In this document: positions 16,723 to 26,856 of the stretch, one piece after another
Numbering within the stretch: the first letter of the stretch is position 1
Layout of the letters: each line of letters opens with the position of its first letter
Position numbers and translations under genes: made by a program
DNA from: Methylocystis sp. Sn-Cys
GTDB lineage: Bacteria; Pseudomonadota; Alphaproteobacteria; Rhizobiales; Beijerinckiaceae
DNA: 64,000 bases
Reading direction: 5' to 3'
NCBI RefSeq assembly: GCF_016745395.1
Contig: NZ_JAERVJ010000007.1
Span: 174,204-238,203 of the forward strand
The notes under the pieces: model-generated
Seen by the model: only the letters and a program-made list of their open reading frames with translations
Told to the model about the DNA's origin: nothing
The model's database searches: none

Positions 16723-17606
16723 CGCGCCTCGCTTACGGGTTTGATGTCGACGCTGACGGCGAGCGCCTGGCGCCCTGCCCCGACGATCACGCCGTCGATC
16801 GGCGAAACATCCGCATAGTCGCGGCCGATGGCGACGACGATATGATTATCGTCCGCATACATTGCGTTGGTCGGGTCGAGGTGAATCCAGCCGAAGGGCT
16901 CGCCGCACCACACGGCGACCCAGGCGTGGGAGGCGTCGGCGCCCTCCAAACGCGCCTGCCCCGGCGGCGCCTGCGTGCGGATATAGCCGCTGACATAGGC
17001 CGCCGGCAGCGCAAGGCCGCGCAGCCCCGCGATCATGATATGCGCGAAATCCTGGCACACGCCGCCGCGCGCCTCGAAAGCCTCTTCGAGCGGCGTCGCC
17101 ACATGGGTGGCCTCGGGATCATAGGCGAAATCCGCCTTGATGCGGCGCATCAGCTCTTGCGCGCCTTCGAGCACAGGGCGGCCCGGCGCGAAGCTTTCGC
17201 GGGCATAACTGGTCGCCGGCGCGTAGAGCGGCGTCTGGCGGCTCGGGAACAGCCAATGCGCGGGCGACTCGCGGTCGAGGACGCGCACCGCCATCGCCGC
17301 GCGGGAAATCGTCTCCCAGGCGGGCGTCAGCGCGGCGGCGGGCGGCTCCTCGCGCGCCACCTCGACCCGCGCCGAGACGGAAATACGCAATGTCTCATGC
17401 GGCTCGCGAATCGTCGCCTCGACGACGCGATTGCCGAAGAAATCCACGCTGTCACGCGTCGTCTCGGGCGACGGCGCGGCGTCGACGCGCGCGCGCAGGA
17501 CGCGCTGGCCCTTGCCGTCACGTGGCGTGAGCCGGATCGCGCAGCGCGTCGAAGCGACGGCGGCCTCATAGCTGTAGGTCGTAACGTGGCTGATGTCGTA
17601 GATCAC
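16719..17606 (-). CDS. Transglutaminase-like cysteine peptidase-fold protein
   Basis: A 295-residue protein with an N-terminal beta domain ([17 protein letters not shown]) of the bacterial transglutaminase N-region type, then the catalytic core: GGVCQDFAHIM (Cys184), DASHAWVAVW (His) and HLDPTN (Asp). No signal peptide, so cytoplasmic. Starts within the stop of the ATP-grasp gene (4 nt overlap) and ends within the start of the ClC gene. Relatives are encoded next to alpha-E and circularly permuted ATP-grasp proteins and are thought to hydrolyse or form isopeptide or amide bonds in a peptide-modification pathway; the substrate is not known. Confidence 0.92.
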   Translation of the reverse strand: MIYDISHVTTYSYEAAVASTRCAIRLTPRDGKGQRVLRARVDAAPSPETTRDSVDFFGNRVVEATIREPHETLRISVSARVEVAREEPPAAALTPAWETISRAAMAVRVLDRESPAHWLFPSRQTPLYAPATSYARESFAPGRPVLEGAQELMRRIKADFAYDPEATHVATPLEEAFEARGGVCQDFAHIMIAGLRGLALPAAYVSGYIRTQAPPGQARLEGADASHAWVAVWCGEPFGWIHLDPTNAMYADDNHIVVAIGRDYADVSPIDGVIVGAGRQALAVSVDIKPVSEAR

Positions 17607-20140
17607 GCGAGCTTGGATCGCTTGTCGGCCGGCGCCGGGTCGCTGGAATGCGAGAAATACCGTTCAGAAATGGCGTTGGCTAGCGCCAAGAGCTTCTGCT
17701 CGACGGCGCGCACGCGCTTGGCGTCCAGGCCGCGGGCGTCCTCGGCTTCGAGATCCGCGCGCAACGACACAGCGAGGCGGCGTTGCGGCTCCATCATGCC
17801 GTCGTCGACGAGCGCCGGGAGCGACGCGAGATGCTCGTCTATTCTGCGCATCTGAAAAGCAACGGAGCGCGGGTTGAACGGATCGAGCAGCGTAATGTCG
17901 AGCGTCGGGGCGAGCGCCGCGCCGGCGAGATAGCGCGAGCGATAGGTGATCTGCGAATCGACGAGTTCGAGCAGCGCGTCGAGCGCTTCGATCGTCGGAT
18001 CGTTATCCGCGAATTGCCGCGCGAAGCGGCAGGTGTTGATGGCGCGCTCCATACGCTTGCCGAGATCGATGAAAGCCCAGCCGGAAACGCGGTTGAAATT
18101 CTCGTCCATGAGGCCCGAGAGCGCCGCGAGCGTATGCAAAGCGCGCTCGGAGAGCTCCAATATCTCCGGCTCCAGCGGCGGGCGAGCCGCCGCGCTGTCG
18201 AGTCGCGTCTCCAGTCGCACGAGCAATTGCCACATGTCTTGCGACAAGCGCTCGCGGATGATGGAGGCGGCGCGCTTCGCCTCACCGACGACGGCGCGCG
18301 CGGAGCCATAGAAATCGGCGTTGCTCGCGGCGGTGAGCGCGATGACTGCGCCGGGATGCGCGGCGGCGAAAGGCGCCGCGGCGCCCCACTCGAAGAGCAG
18401 ACGCTCGCAACGCTCGATCGGCTGGCGCCCCTGAATCGTATTGCTCTGGATTTCCGTCATGCGGTTGCACAGGCAGCGCACGATGCGCAGCGTCGCTTCC
18501 GCGCGTTCCAGATAGCGGCCCATCCAGAAGAGATTGTCGGCGGCGCGGCTCGGCAGGTGGCCCGGAACCCGCACGACCGGAACGTCATTATTGGGCGGCA
18601 GCAGCGTCGTCGCATGCTCGGACGCTTTTTGGCCGATGACCCAGACATCCACCGTCTGCGCGCCGGCGCCCATGGTGATGGCGCGCGCGTCGCGGCGATC
18701 GGAGACACGGCAGAAGCCGCCGGGCATGACCTTCCACCCTTCGGGCGTCGCGGCGGCGAAGATGCGCAGCGAGAAAGGCCGCGGCGTCAGCGCGCCATTG
18801 TCCCAGGCAGGCGTGGTCGAGAGCTTCACGACCTCCTGCCCGACATAATCCATCCCGCGCGCCCGAATGGCGGCGACGAGCCGGTCCTTTTGCGCCGCGT
18901 CGAGCTCGGCGCCGACGGCGGCCGGCGCGCCCAAGAGCCCCTCCGCTTTGTCGCCGAAGGCGCCTGCGATGGCGCGGCTGTCGAAGGCGCGCAGGATTTC
19001 GGCCCGCTCCGCCTCCTGCCCGCACCACCAGGTGGCGACATTGGGAAGCCGCAGGCTTTCGCCCATGAGCCGTTGCGCCAGCGCCGGCAGGAAGCTCATC
19101 AGCGCGCGCGACTCGACGAGCCCCGCGCCCGGCATATTGGCCATGGCGACCGAGCCGCGCCTTATGGCGTCGAAAAAGCCCGGCGCCCCCAGCCGCGAGG
19201 CGGCGTTCGCCTCCAGTGGATCGAGCCAATCGGCGTCGACGCGCCGCCACACCACGTCGGCGCGCTTCAACCCCGCGACCGTGCGCACATGCAGCTTGCC
19301 CTCGCTCGTCGCGAGATCCTCGCCCTCGACGAGGAGGAAGCCGAGATAGCGCGCGAGATAGACCTGCTCGGCGTAGGTCTCGCTCCACGGCCCCGGCGTC
19401 ATCAGGCAGATGCGCGGATCGTTGCGCGTCGCCGCCGCCGCGAGCCCCGCGCGGAAATCACGGAAGAAGCCCGCAAGGCGGCGCACCTTCATTTCCCGGT
19501 AGAGGCTCGGGAAGGCGCGCGCGAGGATGAGACGGTTCTCGATGGCGTAGCCCGCGCCCGAGGGCGCCTGGGCGCGGTCGCCGAGCACCCACCATTTGCC
19601 GTCAGGCCCGCGCCCGATGTCGACGGCATAGAAGCGCAGCCAACGCCCGCCGACGGGCGCGACCCCGCACATCGGGCGGATGAATTCCGGCGAGCCGGCA
19701 ACCACGGCCGCTGGAAGCGCGCCCTCCGAGACGAGGCGGGCGTCGCCATAGACGTCGTGCAGAATGCGATCGAGCAGCTCGGCGCGCTGCGCGACGCCCG
19801 CCGCAATCTCCGACCACTCGTTTTCGGTGAGCAGCAGCGGCAGGCGGCCCAAAGGCCAGGGCCGCTCGCGCGCCTCGCCGCGCACGCGATAGGTCACGCC
19901 CATGTCGTTGATACGCCGCGCGGCGGCCGCAAAGCGGTTCTCGACGCCCCGCCGACCAAGGCCCGCCAGAGTCTCGAGCAACGTCATCCAATGCGCGCGC
20001 GGCCGCCCGTCCGGGCCGATCAGCTCGTCGGGAACGCCCGGCATCGGTTTGTAATCGGCGATCCACGCCGCAAGCCGCCCGGCTTCTTCGCCGAGAGCGG
20101 CTTCGGCGTCGTTCGCCGGCGCGTCGAGCTCAACGGCCAA
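17603..20140 (-). CDS. Circularly permuted ATP-grasp protein fused to alpha-E domain
   Basis: An 845-residue fusion. The first about 480 residues are a circularly permuted type 2 ATP-grasp ligase domain (DUF404/DUF407-like), with [45 protein letters not shown] and [11 protein letters not shown]. From about residue 540 ([26 protein letters not shown]) the alpha-helical alpha-E domain (DUF403) runs to the end. In many bacteria these are separate genes. The likely reaction is ATP-dependent amide or peptide bond formation. The start is TTG 20140 with GGAGG 6 nt upstream, inside the end of the preceding gene (11 nt overlap); downstream it overlaps the transglutaminase by 4 nt. Confidence 0.92.
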   Translation of the reverse strand: MAVELDAPANDAEAALGEEAGRLAAWIADYKPMPGVPDELIGPDGRPRAHWMTLLETLAGLGRRGVENRFAAAARRINDMGVTYRVRGEARERPWPLGRLPLLLTENEWSEIAAGVAQRAELLDRILHDVYGDARLVSEGALPAAVVAGSPEFIRPMCGVAPVGGRWLRFYAVDIGRGPDGKWWVLGDRAQAPSGAGYAIENRLILARAFPSLYREMKVRRLAGFFRDFRAGLAAAATRNDPRICLMTPGPWSETYAEQVYLARYLGFLLVEGEDLATSEGKLHVRTVAGLKRADVVWRRVDADWLDPLEANAASRLGAPGFFDAIRRGSVAMANMPGAGLVESRALMSFLPALAQRLMGESLRLPNVATWWCGQEAERAEILRAFDSRAIAGAFGDKAEGLLGAPAAVGAELDAAQKDRLVAAIRARGMDYVGQEVVKLSTTPAWDNGALTPRPFSLRIFAAATPEGWKVMPGGFCRVSDRRDARAITMGAGAQTVDVWVIGQKASEHATTLLPPNNDVPVVRVPGHLPSRAADNLFWMGRYLERAEATLRIVRCLCNRMTEIQSNTIQGRQPIERCERLLFEWGAAAPFAAAHPGAVIALTAASNADFYGSARAVVGEAKRAASIIRERLSQDMWQLLVRLETRLDSAAARPPLEPEILELSERALHTLAALSGLMDENFNRVSGWAFIDLGKRMERAINTCRFARQFADNDPTIEALDALLELVDSQITYRSRYLAGAALAPTLDITLLDPFNPRSVAFQMRRIDEHLASLPALVDDGMMEPQRRLAVSLRADLEAEDARGLDAKRVRAVEQKLLALANAISERYFSHSSDPAPADKRSKLA

Positions 20141-23100
20141 ATCGCCTCCGCAAATCCAGCGTCAGCGGGAAATCGCCCGCAGGCTCCTCGCGCGGCGGCT
20201 CGATGCGGCCGGGCGTATGGCCGTGGTCCTGGAAGCGCGCGAGGCGCCGCGACTCGGCCTCGTGAAAGTTGACCGGGAAGGTGTCGTAATTGCGCCCGCC
20301 CGGATGCGCGCTGTGATAGACGCAGCCGCCCAGCGACCGGTTGCTCCAACTGTCGACAATATCGAAGGTCAGCGGCGCATGGACGGGGATCGTCGGGTGC
20401 ATGCCGGAAGCAGGCTGCCAGGCCTTGAAGCGCACGCCCGCCACGGCCTCGCCCGGCGTTCCGGTCGAGTGCAGCGGCACACGGCGGCCGTTGCAGGCGA
20501 CGACATGGCGGTTGGGCACGATGTTCCTCGCCCGCACTTCGAGACGTTCGACAGAGGAATCTACATAGCGCACCGTGCCGCCGATCGCCCCCTCTTCGCC
20601 CATCACATGCCAGGGCTCGAGCGCGTGGCGGATTTCGAGCTCTACGCCGCCATGCTCGATGCGGCCGGCGAGCGGGAAGCGGAACTCATATTGCGCCCTG
20701 AACCACTCTGCATCGAAGGCGTAGCCGGCGCTCCTCAAATCATCGAGCACGCCGAGGAAGTCAGTCCAGACGAAATGCGGCAGCATGAATTTGTCGTGCA
20801 GCGCCGTTCCCCAGCGCACGCAATCGCCGTCCTGCGGCTCACGCCAGAACCAGGCGACGAGCGCGCGCAGCAATAGCTGCTGGGCGAGGCTCATGCGCGC
20901 GTCGGGCGGCATCTCGAAGGCGCGGAATTCGACAAGGCCGAGACGGCCCGTCGGCCCATCGGGCGAATAGAGTTTGTCGATGCAGATTTCCGAGCGATGC
21001 GTATTGCCGGAAACATCGACAAGCAGATTGCGATAGAGCCGGTCGACGAGCCAGATCGGATAGCCCCACTCATTCGGCCCCGGCGTATTGGCGAGCGCGG
21101 TTTCCAGCTCGTAAAGCGCGTCGTGGCGCGCTTCGTCGATGCGCGGGCTCTGGCTCGTCGGGCCGATGAAGAGGCCCGAGAAGAGATAGGAGAGCGACGG
21201 ATGCCGCTGCCAATAGAGCACGAAGCTCTTCAAGAGATCGGGCCGGCGCAGGAAAGGCGAATCCGCCGGCGTGACGCCGCCGAGCACGACGTGATTGCCG
21301 CCGCCAGAGCCGACGCATCTCCCGTCTGTCATGAATTTGCTGGTCGTGAGCCGCGCGTCGCGGGCTTGCTCGTAAAGCGCGCTGGTGTTCTCCACCGCCT
21401 CGCGCCACGACGCGACAGGCTGGACATTCACTTCGATGACGCCTGGGTCCGGCGTCACCTTGATGACGTCGAGGCGCGGATCGACCGGCGGCGGATAGCC
21501 TTCGATATGCAGCGGCATGCCGAGATCTTCCGCCGTCGTCTCGACAGCCACCAGCAGCTCCAGATAATCCTCGAGCCGCTCCACGGGCGGCATGAAGACA
21601 CACAGCACGCCGTCGCGCGGCTCGACCGCGAGCGCCGTGCGCACGATGCCTTCGACAGCCGACTGGCCGAGCTGCTCGTCCCGACTCGATCGCGTCTCGC
21701 TGTAAATCTGCTGGAGATGTGAGGGATCGGGCAAAGGTCCGCGATCCTCCAATGGGTCCTGGTTATGGACATAGGGATAGATGGAAGGCGGCACCCAGGG
21801 CAGCGCGTTCAATGGCAGGCGCAGACCAATGGGCGAATCGCCGGGCGCCAGGAATAATCGGCCGCGCCGCAACGGCCAGCGCTCCGACAGCCAGCGCTGC
21901 TCGGCGCGCGCGTTCCAGCGCTGAATCGGCAGCACGTAGCCGGTCGGCGTCGAGAGGCCGCGCTCGAAGACGCGCAGCATGCGGGCGCGCTCTTCCGCGT
22001 CTTCGATCTTGGGATCGAGCGGATCGACATTGACGGGGAGCTGCCCCTCTTTCACCATCCAATGCGCAGGGTCTTCATAGGCCGGGATGACATAGTCCTT
22101 GCCCACCCCGAGCGTTTCCGCCAACTCGAAACTGAAACGCCCGGCGTTGACGGGGTTGGCCACGCTCGAATTGGGCGACATGCCAGCGACCAGCGCCGGA
22201 TTGTTCCAGATCGGCTTGCCGTCCTTGCGCCAATAGAGCGCGAAGGCCCAGCGCGGCAGGCTCTCGCCCGGATACCATTTACCCTGTCCGTAATGCAGAA
22301 AACCGCCGGGCCCGAAACGGTTTCGCAAACGGCGGATGAGATCGTCCGAGCGCGCGCGCTTGGTCGGGCCCACCGCCGCCGTGTTCCACTCGGGCGATTC
22401 GAAATCATCGATCGAGATGAAGGTGGGCTCGCCGCCCATGGTGAGGCGCACGTCCTGCGCCTGCAAATCCGCGTCGATGTTTTCGCCGAGACGATCGAGC
22501 CGCTCCCAGGCTTCATCCGAGAAAGGCGCAGTGATGCGCGGCGCCTCGCGAATGCGATCGACGCGCATCTCGAAGGCGAAGTCGCATTCGGCCGGCTCCA
22601 CCAATCCAGAGACCGGCGCGCAGGAGCGGTAATGCGGCGCGCCGCACAGCGGCAAATGGCCCTCGCCGCAGAAAAGGCCCGATGTTGCGTCGAGGCCAAT
22701 CCAGCCCGCGCCTGGCAGATAGACTTCCGCCCAGGCGTGAAGATCGGTGAAATCATGATCCGTGCCCTTGGGGCCCTCGATCGGATCGACGTCCTCTTTG
22801 AGCTGGATGAGATAGCCGGAGACGAAACGCGCTGCGAAGCCGAGGCGACGCAAGATCTGCATGAGCAGCCACGCGGAATCGCGGCAGGAGCCCGAACGCT
22901 GCGTCAGCGTCTCGTCCGGCGTCTGCACGCCGGGCTCCATACGGATGACATAACTGATGTCCTGCTGCAGCCGCATGTTGAGATCGACAAGAAAGTCGAT
23001 CGTGCGTCGCCTCTCGCGCGGGATCGTCTGCATATAGTCGTCGAGCGCGGCGCCGGCGGGCTCGATTTCGAGATAAGCGGCAAGTTCGGTCGCAAGCGCC

Positions 23101-23432
23101 GCGTCATAGACGAAGGGAAATTCCTCGGCGTAGGGCTCGACGAAAAAATCGAACGGGTTGAACACCGCCATCTCGGCGATGACGTCGACCTCGATCTTGA
23201 ACTCGCGCGTCTTCTCGGGAAAGACGAGCCGCGCCTGCCAATTGCCGTGCGGGTCCTGCTGCCAGTTGATGAAATGCTCGGCGGGGAAGATTTTCAGCGA
23301 ATAGCCCGCGACCCGCGTCCGGCAATGCGGCGCCGGCCGCAGGCGCACGATCTGGGGGCCGAGGGCGATGGGACGGTCGTATTTGTAATGCGTGACGTGG
23401 TGAAGCGCGACCTGGATAGACAAAGGGATCAC
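20130..23432 (-). CDS. Large transglutaminase-DUF2126 (amidoligase-like) protein
   Basis: An 1100-residue cytoplasmic protein, first gene of its operon. Residues 1-290 are a transglutaminase with its N-terminal beta domain ([16 protein letters not shown]) and the catalytic set [15 protein letters not shown] (Cys183), [12 protein letters not shown] (His) and IGLDATSG (Asp). The remaining about 800 residues are DUF2126, including [14 protein letters not shown] and [16 protein letters not shown]. Comparative work on amidoligases has placed DUF2126 with the GCS/glutamine-synthetase-like COOH-NH2 ligases; that assignment is family knowledge and not provable from motifs here. The start is GTG 23432. 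It probably makes or edits an unusual peptide together with the ATP-grasp protein. Confidence 0.93.
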   Translation of the reverse strand: MIPLSIQVALHHVTHYKYDRPIALGPQIVRLRPAPHCRTRVAGYSLKIFPAEHFINWQQDPHGNWQARLVFPEKTREFKIEVDVIAEMAVFNPFDFFVEPYAEEFPFVYDAALATELAAYLEIEPAGAALDDYMQTIPRERRRTIDFLVDLNMRLQQDISYVIRMEPGVQTPDETLTQRSGSCRDSAWLLMQILRRLGFAARFVSGYLIQLKEDVDPIEGPKGTDHDFTDLHAWAEVYLPGAGWIGLDATSGLFCGEGHLPLCGAPHYRSCAPVSGLVEPAECDFAFEMRVDRIREAPRITAPFSDEAWERLDRLGENIDADLQAQDVRLTMGGEPTFISIDDFESPEWNTAAVGPTKRARSDDLIRRLRNRFGPGGFLHYGQGKWYPGESLPRWAFALYWRKDGKPIWNNPALVAGMSPNSSVANPVNAGRFSFELAETLGVGKDYVIPAYEDPAHWMVKEGQLPVNVDPLDPKIEDAEERARMLRVFERGLSTPTGYVLPIQRWNARAEQRWLSERWPLRRGRLFLAPGDSPIGLRLPLNALPWVPPSIYPYVHNQDPLEDRGPLPDPSHLQQIYSETRSSRDEQLGQSAVEGIVRTALAVEPRDGVLCVFMPPVERLEDYLELLVAVETTAEDLGMPLHIEGYPPPVDPRLDVIKVTPDPGVIEVNVQPVASWREAVENTSALYEQARDARLTTSKFMTDGRCVGSGGGNHVVLGGVTPADSPFLRRPDLLKSFVLYWQRHPSLSYLFSGLFIGPTSQSPRIDEARHDALYELETALANTPGPNEWGYPIWLVDRLYRNLLVDVSGNTHRSEICIDKLYSPDGPTGRLGLVEFRAFEMPPDARMSLAQQLLLRALVAWFWREPQDGDCVRWGTALHDKFMLPHFVWTDFLGVLDDLRSAGYAFDAEWFRAQYEFRFPLAGRIEHGGVELEIRHALEPWHVMGEEGAIGGTVRYVDSSVERLEVRARNIVPNRHVVACNGRRVPLHSTGTPGEAVAGVRFKAWQPASGMHPTIPVHAPLTFDIVDSWSNRSLGGCVYHSAHPGGRNYDTFPVNFHEAESRRLARFQDHGHTPGRIEPPREEPAGDFPLTLDLRRRFGR

Positions 23433-23598
23433 CGCCTTCGCGACAGCGGCCTATTGCGCCGCAGCAGCGGATTAGCGGGAGCGCAAGCAGGGAAGTCAAT
23501 CCAATCCGCAGGCAATCTGCGGCTTTTGACGGCAATTCCCGCAGGATGACCGGGGGATGGGCAGGAGTTGCACAAGCGGCGGGCGACGGGTTGGAATT

Positions 23599-23857
23599 AT
23601 ACGAGATTCGCTTGATGGGCCGCGGTCATTCCCGACGCTCGCAAAGCGAGCGATCGGGAATCCCGTGCAAAACTGGCGCTATCTTGGTCCGCCGTCATTG
23701 CGAGGAGCGAAAGCGACGAAGCAATCCAGGGCAGCTATAGCGGCTCTGGATTGCTTCGCTTCGCTCGCAATGGCGGGAGGCTCTGGATTCCCGGTCCGGC
23801 TTTCAGCCCGCCGGGAAAGACACGTCCCCATGCGAGCTGTTCAACCGGATCGGATAT
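23599..23857 (+). mobile_element. Composite repeat element, copy 3, intact ends
   Basis: Opens ATACGAGATTCGCTTGAT and closes TTCAACCGGATCGGATAT (imperfect inverses), with family A, B and A repeat units inside (about 23627, 23694 and 23783). The right end lies 22 bp from the stop of the HWE kinase gene. Flanking 23433-23598 shows no gene; it should hold the promoter of the large operon. Confidence 0.6.
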
Positions 23858-23878
23858 TACTGGTAGTTCGCCCTTGCC

Positions 23879-25216
23879 TCACCTTATCGCCTCCAACGGC
23901 AGCCGCAGCCGATAGGTCGTCCCCCTTTCCCCGAAATCCAACTCCGCCTCGCCGCCGAATTGTCTGGGCGTCTCCAGCAGGATGAAAGAGCCGAACCCCT
24001 TGCGCGTCGTGGCCACGGCGGGCGGGCCGCCGCTTTCCGACCATTGGAAAACAAAAAACGACTGGCCGTCGATGGTCTCGATTTCTTTCTCGATTGCGAC
24101 CGCGCCGCGCGGCGAGGATAGCGCGCCATGCTTCACCGCATTGGTGACGAGCTCGTGAACAATGAAGGAAATCGCCTGAGCGGCGCGCGCATTGACGGCG
24201 ATGTCGACGCCCTTTGACGCGACCTGATCCTTGAAGCTGCCGACGCCGATGTCGATCAGCTTGTTCAACGGAATATTCTTGAACATGGATTCGGAGAGCA
24301 CCGCATGCGCGTCCGCCAGGAGCTGGACGCGCTGCGTCAAAATCTGCGCCGCCTCGACGACATTTCGTCCCCTGGTCAAAGTGCGACGGATGGTGGCGAG
24401 AATGACCGCGAAGATATTGCCGACGCGATGCTCCAATTCGCGCGCCAGGATCGCCTGCCGCTCCTCGTGCTGCTTACGCTCGGTAATGTCCGTCACGGTC
24501 GCGAGCACCGCCCTTTGGCCGTCCCATTCGATGGGATTGAGCCCAATTTCCAGGGGAAACTCGCTGCCGTCCTTGCGCCGCCCGCTCAGGTCGCGCCCCG
24601 CTCCCATGGCGCGCGTTTCTGGCGCCTGCTGGAATTTCTCTCGCAAGCCGACATGGACGCGGGCGACTTGGGCGGGGACGAGAATTTCCACGCCTTTGCC
24701 CAACAGCTCGGCGCGCTCATAGCCGAAGAGCCCCTCCGCGCTGTGGTTCAGCCCGATGATTTTCCCGCCGGCGTCCACGATGACAATGCCATTGGGCGCC
24801 GACTCGATGAGGGAATGCTGGTTATGCGCCTGGGCGGCGATACGATCGATCGTCTGCTCGAAGAATGAGACGACGGCGGCGACGGCGACGCTGGCGAAGG
24901 CGAAAGCAAAGAGCGCCGCCGCCGTCGGCGGCTCGAACGCCCCGACGAATGGGCTGCTGCGGACGAGAAGCCCAATGGCGGCCATCGAGGCCGCCATCGC
25001 AAAAAGCCCGACCCAGAATCCGCCGACGACCGCGGCGATCAACACCGCCGGCAGAAACGTAATGAAGTGAACGCCTGCCCCAAGCGCGCCGGCAGCCGAC
25101 CAGCGAATCCAGGCGGCAATCATGACCGCCGCCAGCGCGACGCCGTAAGCGGCCCAAGGGTTTCGCCGCCTTGCCATCGGCGACAGCCGCGCGCCCAGCG
25201 CCGTCTCGATGCTCAT
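23879..25216 (-). CDS. Membrane-bound HWE-family sensor histidine kinase with PAS domain
   Basis: A 445-residue protein. The N-terminus carries about four hydrophobic helices (residues 20-120, DUF4118-like sensor/anchor), then a PAS domain (HNQHSLIESAPNGIVIVDAGG to TVTDITERKQ). The kinase core is HWE/HisKA_2 type: ARELEHRVGNIFAVI (His263), VHELVTNAVKHGALS and FQWSESGG with the W-x-E signature, ending KGFGSFIL. Such kinases often act in general stress or light signalling in Alphaproteobacteria. No response regulator is adjacent. ATG 25216 is preceded by GAGAG. Confidence 0.9.
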   Translation of the reverse strand: MSIETALGARLSPMARRRNPWAAYGVALAAVMIAAWIRWSAAGALGAGVHFITFLPAVLIAAVVGGFWVGLFAMAASMAAIGLLVRSSPFVGAFEPPTAAALFAFAFASVAVAAVVSFFEQTIDRIAAQAHNQHSLIESAPNGIVIVDAGGKIIGLNHSAEGLFGYERAELLGKGVEILVPAQVARVHVGLREKFQQAPETRAMGAGRDLSGRRKDGSEFPLEIGLNPIEWDGQRAVLATVTDITERKQHEERQAILARELEHRVGNIFAVILATIRRTLTRGRNVVEAAQILTQRVQLLADAHAVLSESMFKNIPLNKLIDIGVGSFKDQVASKGVDIAVNARAAQAISFIVHELVTNAVKHGALSSPRGAVAIEKEIETIDGQSFFVFQWSESGGPPAVATTRKGFGSFILLETPRQFGGEAELDFGERGTTYRLRLPLEAIR

Positions 25217-25323
25217 CTCTCTCGCCTCCGATGAGGCGAACAGATAGTGGCCAAGCCTGCCGAGGCGAGAGCGCGCGTCGAATTGTTACGCCTGCCGCCG
25301 CAGGCCCCGGCTCGCGGGCTTTT

Positions 25324-26559
25324 TCAGCCCGCCGATCGAAGCTGCGCGACGCGCACCGGCACGGGCGGATGCGAGAAGTAGAACGTCGCATAGAGCGGGT
25401 CGGGCGTCAGCGTCGACAGATTATCGCGCGTCAGACGCGTCAAGGCCGAGATCATCGGCTCCTTGCCAACGATCTGGCGCGCGAAATCATCGGCCTCGAA
25501 CTCATTCTTACGCGAGCGCCAGGCGAGCAAGGGACGCAGCAGATGCGAGAGCGGCTCCTTGGCGAGCAGCAGCGCAATGAGCACGACCCCGGGATCATTG
25601 GGCAGGCCGAACCAGCCCGCGAAGGTCTGATTGCCGAATGCCCAATAGAGCGCGGCAAAGCCGATGAAGGCGATGATCGCCGCCTGCAGGATCATCCCGC
25701 GCACATGGCCGAATTTGAAATGGCCGAGCTCATGCGCAAGGATCGACTCGATCTCGTCGACGGAGTGTTTCTCCAACAGCGTGTCGAAGAAGACGATGCG
25801 CTTGGCTTTGCCGAAGCCCGTGAAATAAGCGTTGCCATGCGCCGAGCGCTTGGAGGCGTCCATCACATAAAGGCCGTTGGATTCGAAGCCGCATTTGGCG
25901 AGCAGCGCCTCCATGCGGGCCTTCAACGTCCCCTCCTCCATCGGCGTGAATTTGTTGAAGAGCGGCGCGATGAAGGTCGGATAGATCACGGTCATGGCGA
26001 CGGTGAGCGACATGAAGGCGACATAGGCGACAAGCCACCAGGTGTCGGGCAAGGCGCCGAGCAGCCAGAACATGCCGTAAAGCAGCGGCGTCCCGATCGC
26101 GGCGCCGAGCAAGGCCGCCTTTGCTTCGTCGAGAATGAAGGTCTTCAGCGTCAGGCGATTGAAGCCGAACCGCTCCTCCAGCCAAAAGGCGTTGGTGAGC
26201 GAAAACGGCAGCTCCAGAAGATGCCCGAACGCCGCGACCGCGAGCACGAAGACGACGCTGCGCGTCAGGCCCGGCGCGAGAAACTGCGACACGAGCGCAT
26301 AGAGCGGCGCCATCCAGAGAGCGAGCCACAGGATGGAGACCGCGGCGTCGTAGAGCGTCTCGCCCATCGCGAAACGGGTGCGGGCGATGGTGTAGTCGGC
26401 GGCGCGGCGATGTTCGTCGAGCGGGACGTCACGGGCGAAATCGGCAGGCACGGCCTCGCGGTTTGCCGCGACATTGTCGGTCTGCCGCTTACGCAGATAG
26501 ACGCCCAACGCCGCCGATAGCGCGATGGCCAAACAAATTACAACGCCCATGGCGCTCAT
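25324..26559 (-). CDS. M48 family membrane zinc metallopeptidase (Ste24/CAAX-protease-like)
   Basis: 411 residues from ATG 26559 (GGAG 8 nt upstream). Multiple membrane helices surround the zinc site ESILAHELGHFKFGH (HExxH, His276), with the third ligand in the NEFEADDFA segment. The N-terminal M48 extension (FLEERFGFN-like LEERFGFNRLTLKTF) and C-terminal HPPVPVRVAQL are typical of Ste24-type proteases, not of HtpX. Bacteria lack CAAX prenylation, so the role is probably membrane-protein quality control. Adjacent genes appear unrelated. Confidence 0.93.
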   Translation of the reverse strand: MSAMGVVICLAIALSAALGVYLRKRQTDNVAANREAVPADFARDVPLDEHRRAADYTIARTRFAMGETLYDAAVSILWLALWMAPLYALVSQFLAPGLTRSVVFVLAVAAFGHLLELPFSLTNAFWLEERFGFNRLTLKTFILDEAKAALLGAAIGTPLLYGMFWLLGALPDTWWLVAYVAFMSLTVAMTVIYPTFIAPLFNKFTPMEEGTLKARMEALLAKCGFESNGLYVMDASKRSAHGNAYFTGFGKAKRIVFFDTLLEKHSVDEIESILAHELGHFKFGHVRGMILQAAIIAFIGFAALYWAFGNQTFAGWFGLPNDPGVVLIALLLAKEPLSHLLRPLLAWRSRKNEFEADDFARQIVGKEPMISALTRLTRDNLSTLTPDPLYATFYFSHPPVPVRVAQLRSAG

Positions 26560-26856
26560 TCTGTCCACTCCGGGTTTTTGTGATTTACGTCAAAAATAAG
26601 CGTTTCGCGCCAGCTTTGCCAGAGCGGAGTTGCTTACGGCATAGCCGATGTCTGACCGCCTCAGCCTGAACAATGCTTTGCGTTTGTTCACTGAACGGTG
26701 ATTCAGAAAAAATTGAAGCTTCTTCGCAACTATTGAGCTGGAAACGCCGATAAATGCGCCTGGACGTCGGCCCGACCTCCACGGCGTGGAACGGCTCCAA
26801 AGATAGTGTCGCGGGCGTTTTCTTCGTCTCGTCACGCACAAAGGAGGCCGATACTC
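26560..26856. other. Divergent intergenic region, M48 protease / Ntn hydrolase
   Basis: About 300 bp without a supported gene. It is less GC-rich than its surroundings around 26580-26720 and must hold both promoters. An open frame across 26585-26839 was not accepted as a gene. Confidence 0.4.

Noticed and set aside
17783..20272. 829-residue frame antisense to the ATP-grasp/alpha-E gene
   Set aside because: Arg-rich shadow without domains; the opposite strand is a well-supported family member with coupled overlaps.
26585..26841. 83-84 residue frames upstream of the M48 gene
   Set aside because: Two overlapping frames without a ribosome-binding site or recognisable domain, in a region that must hold promoters.
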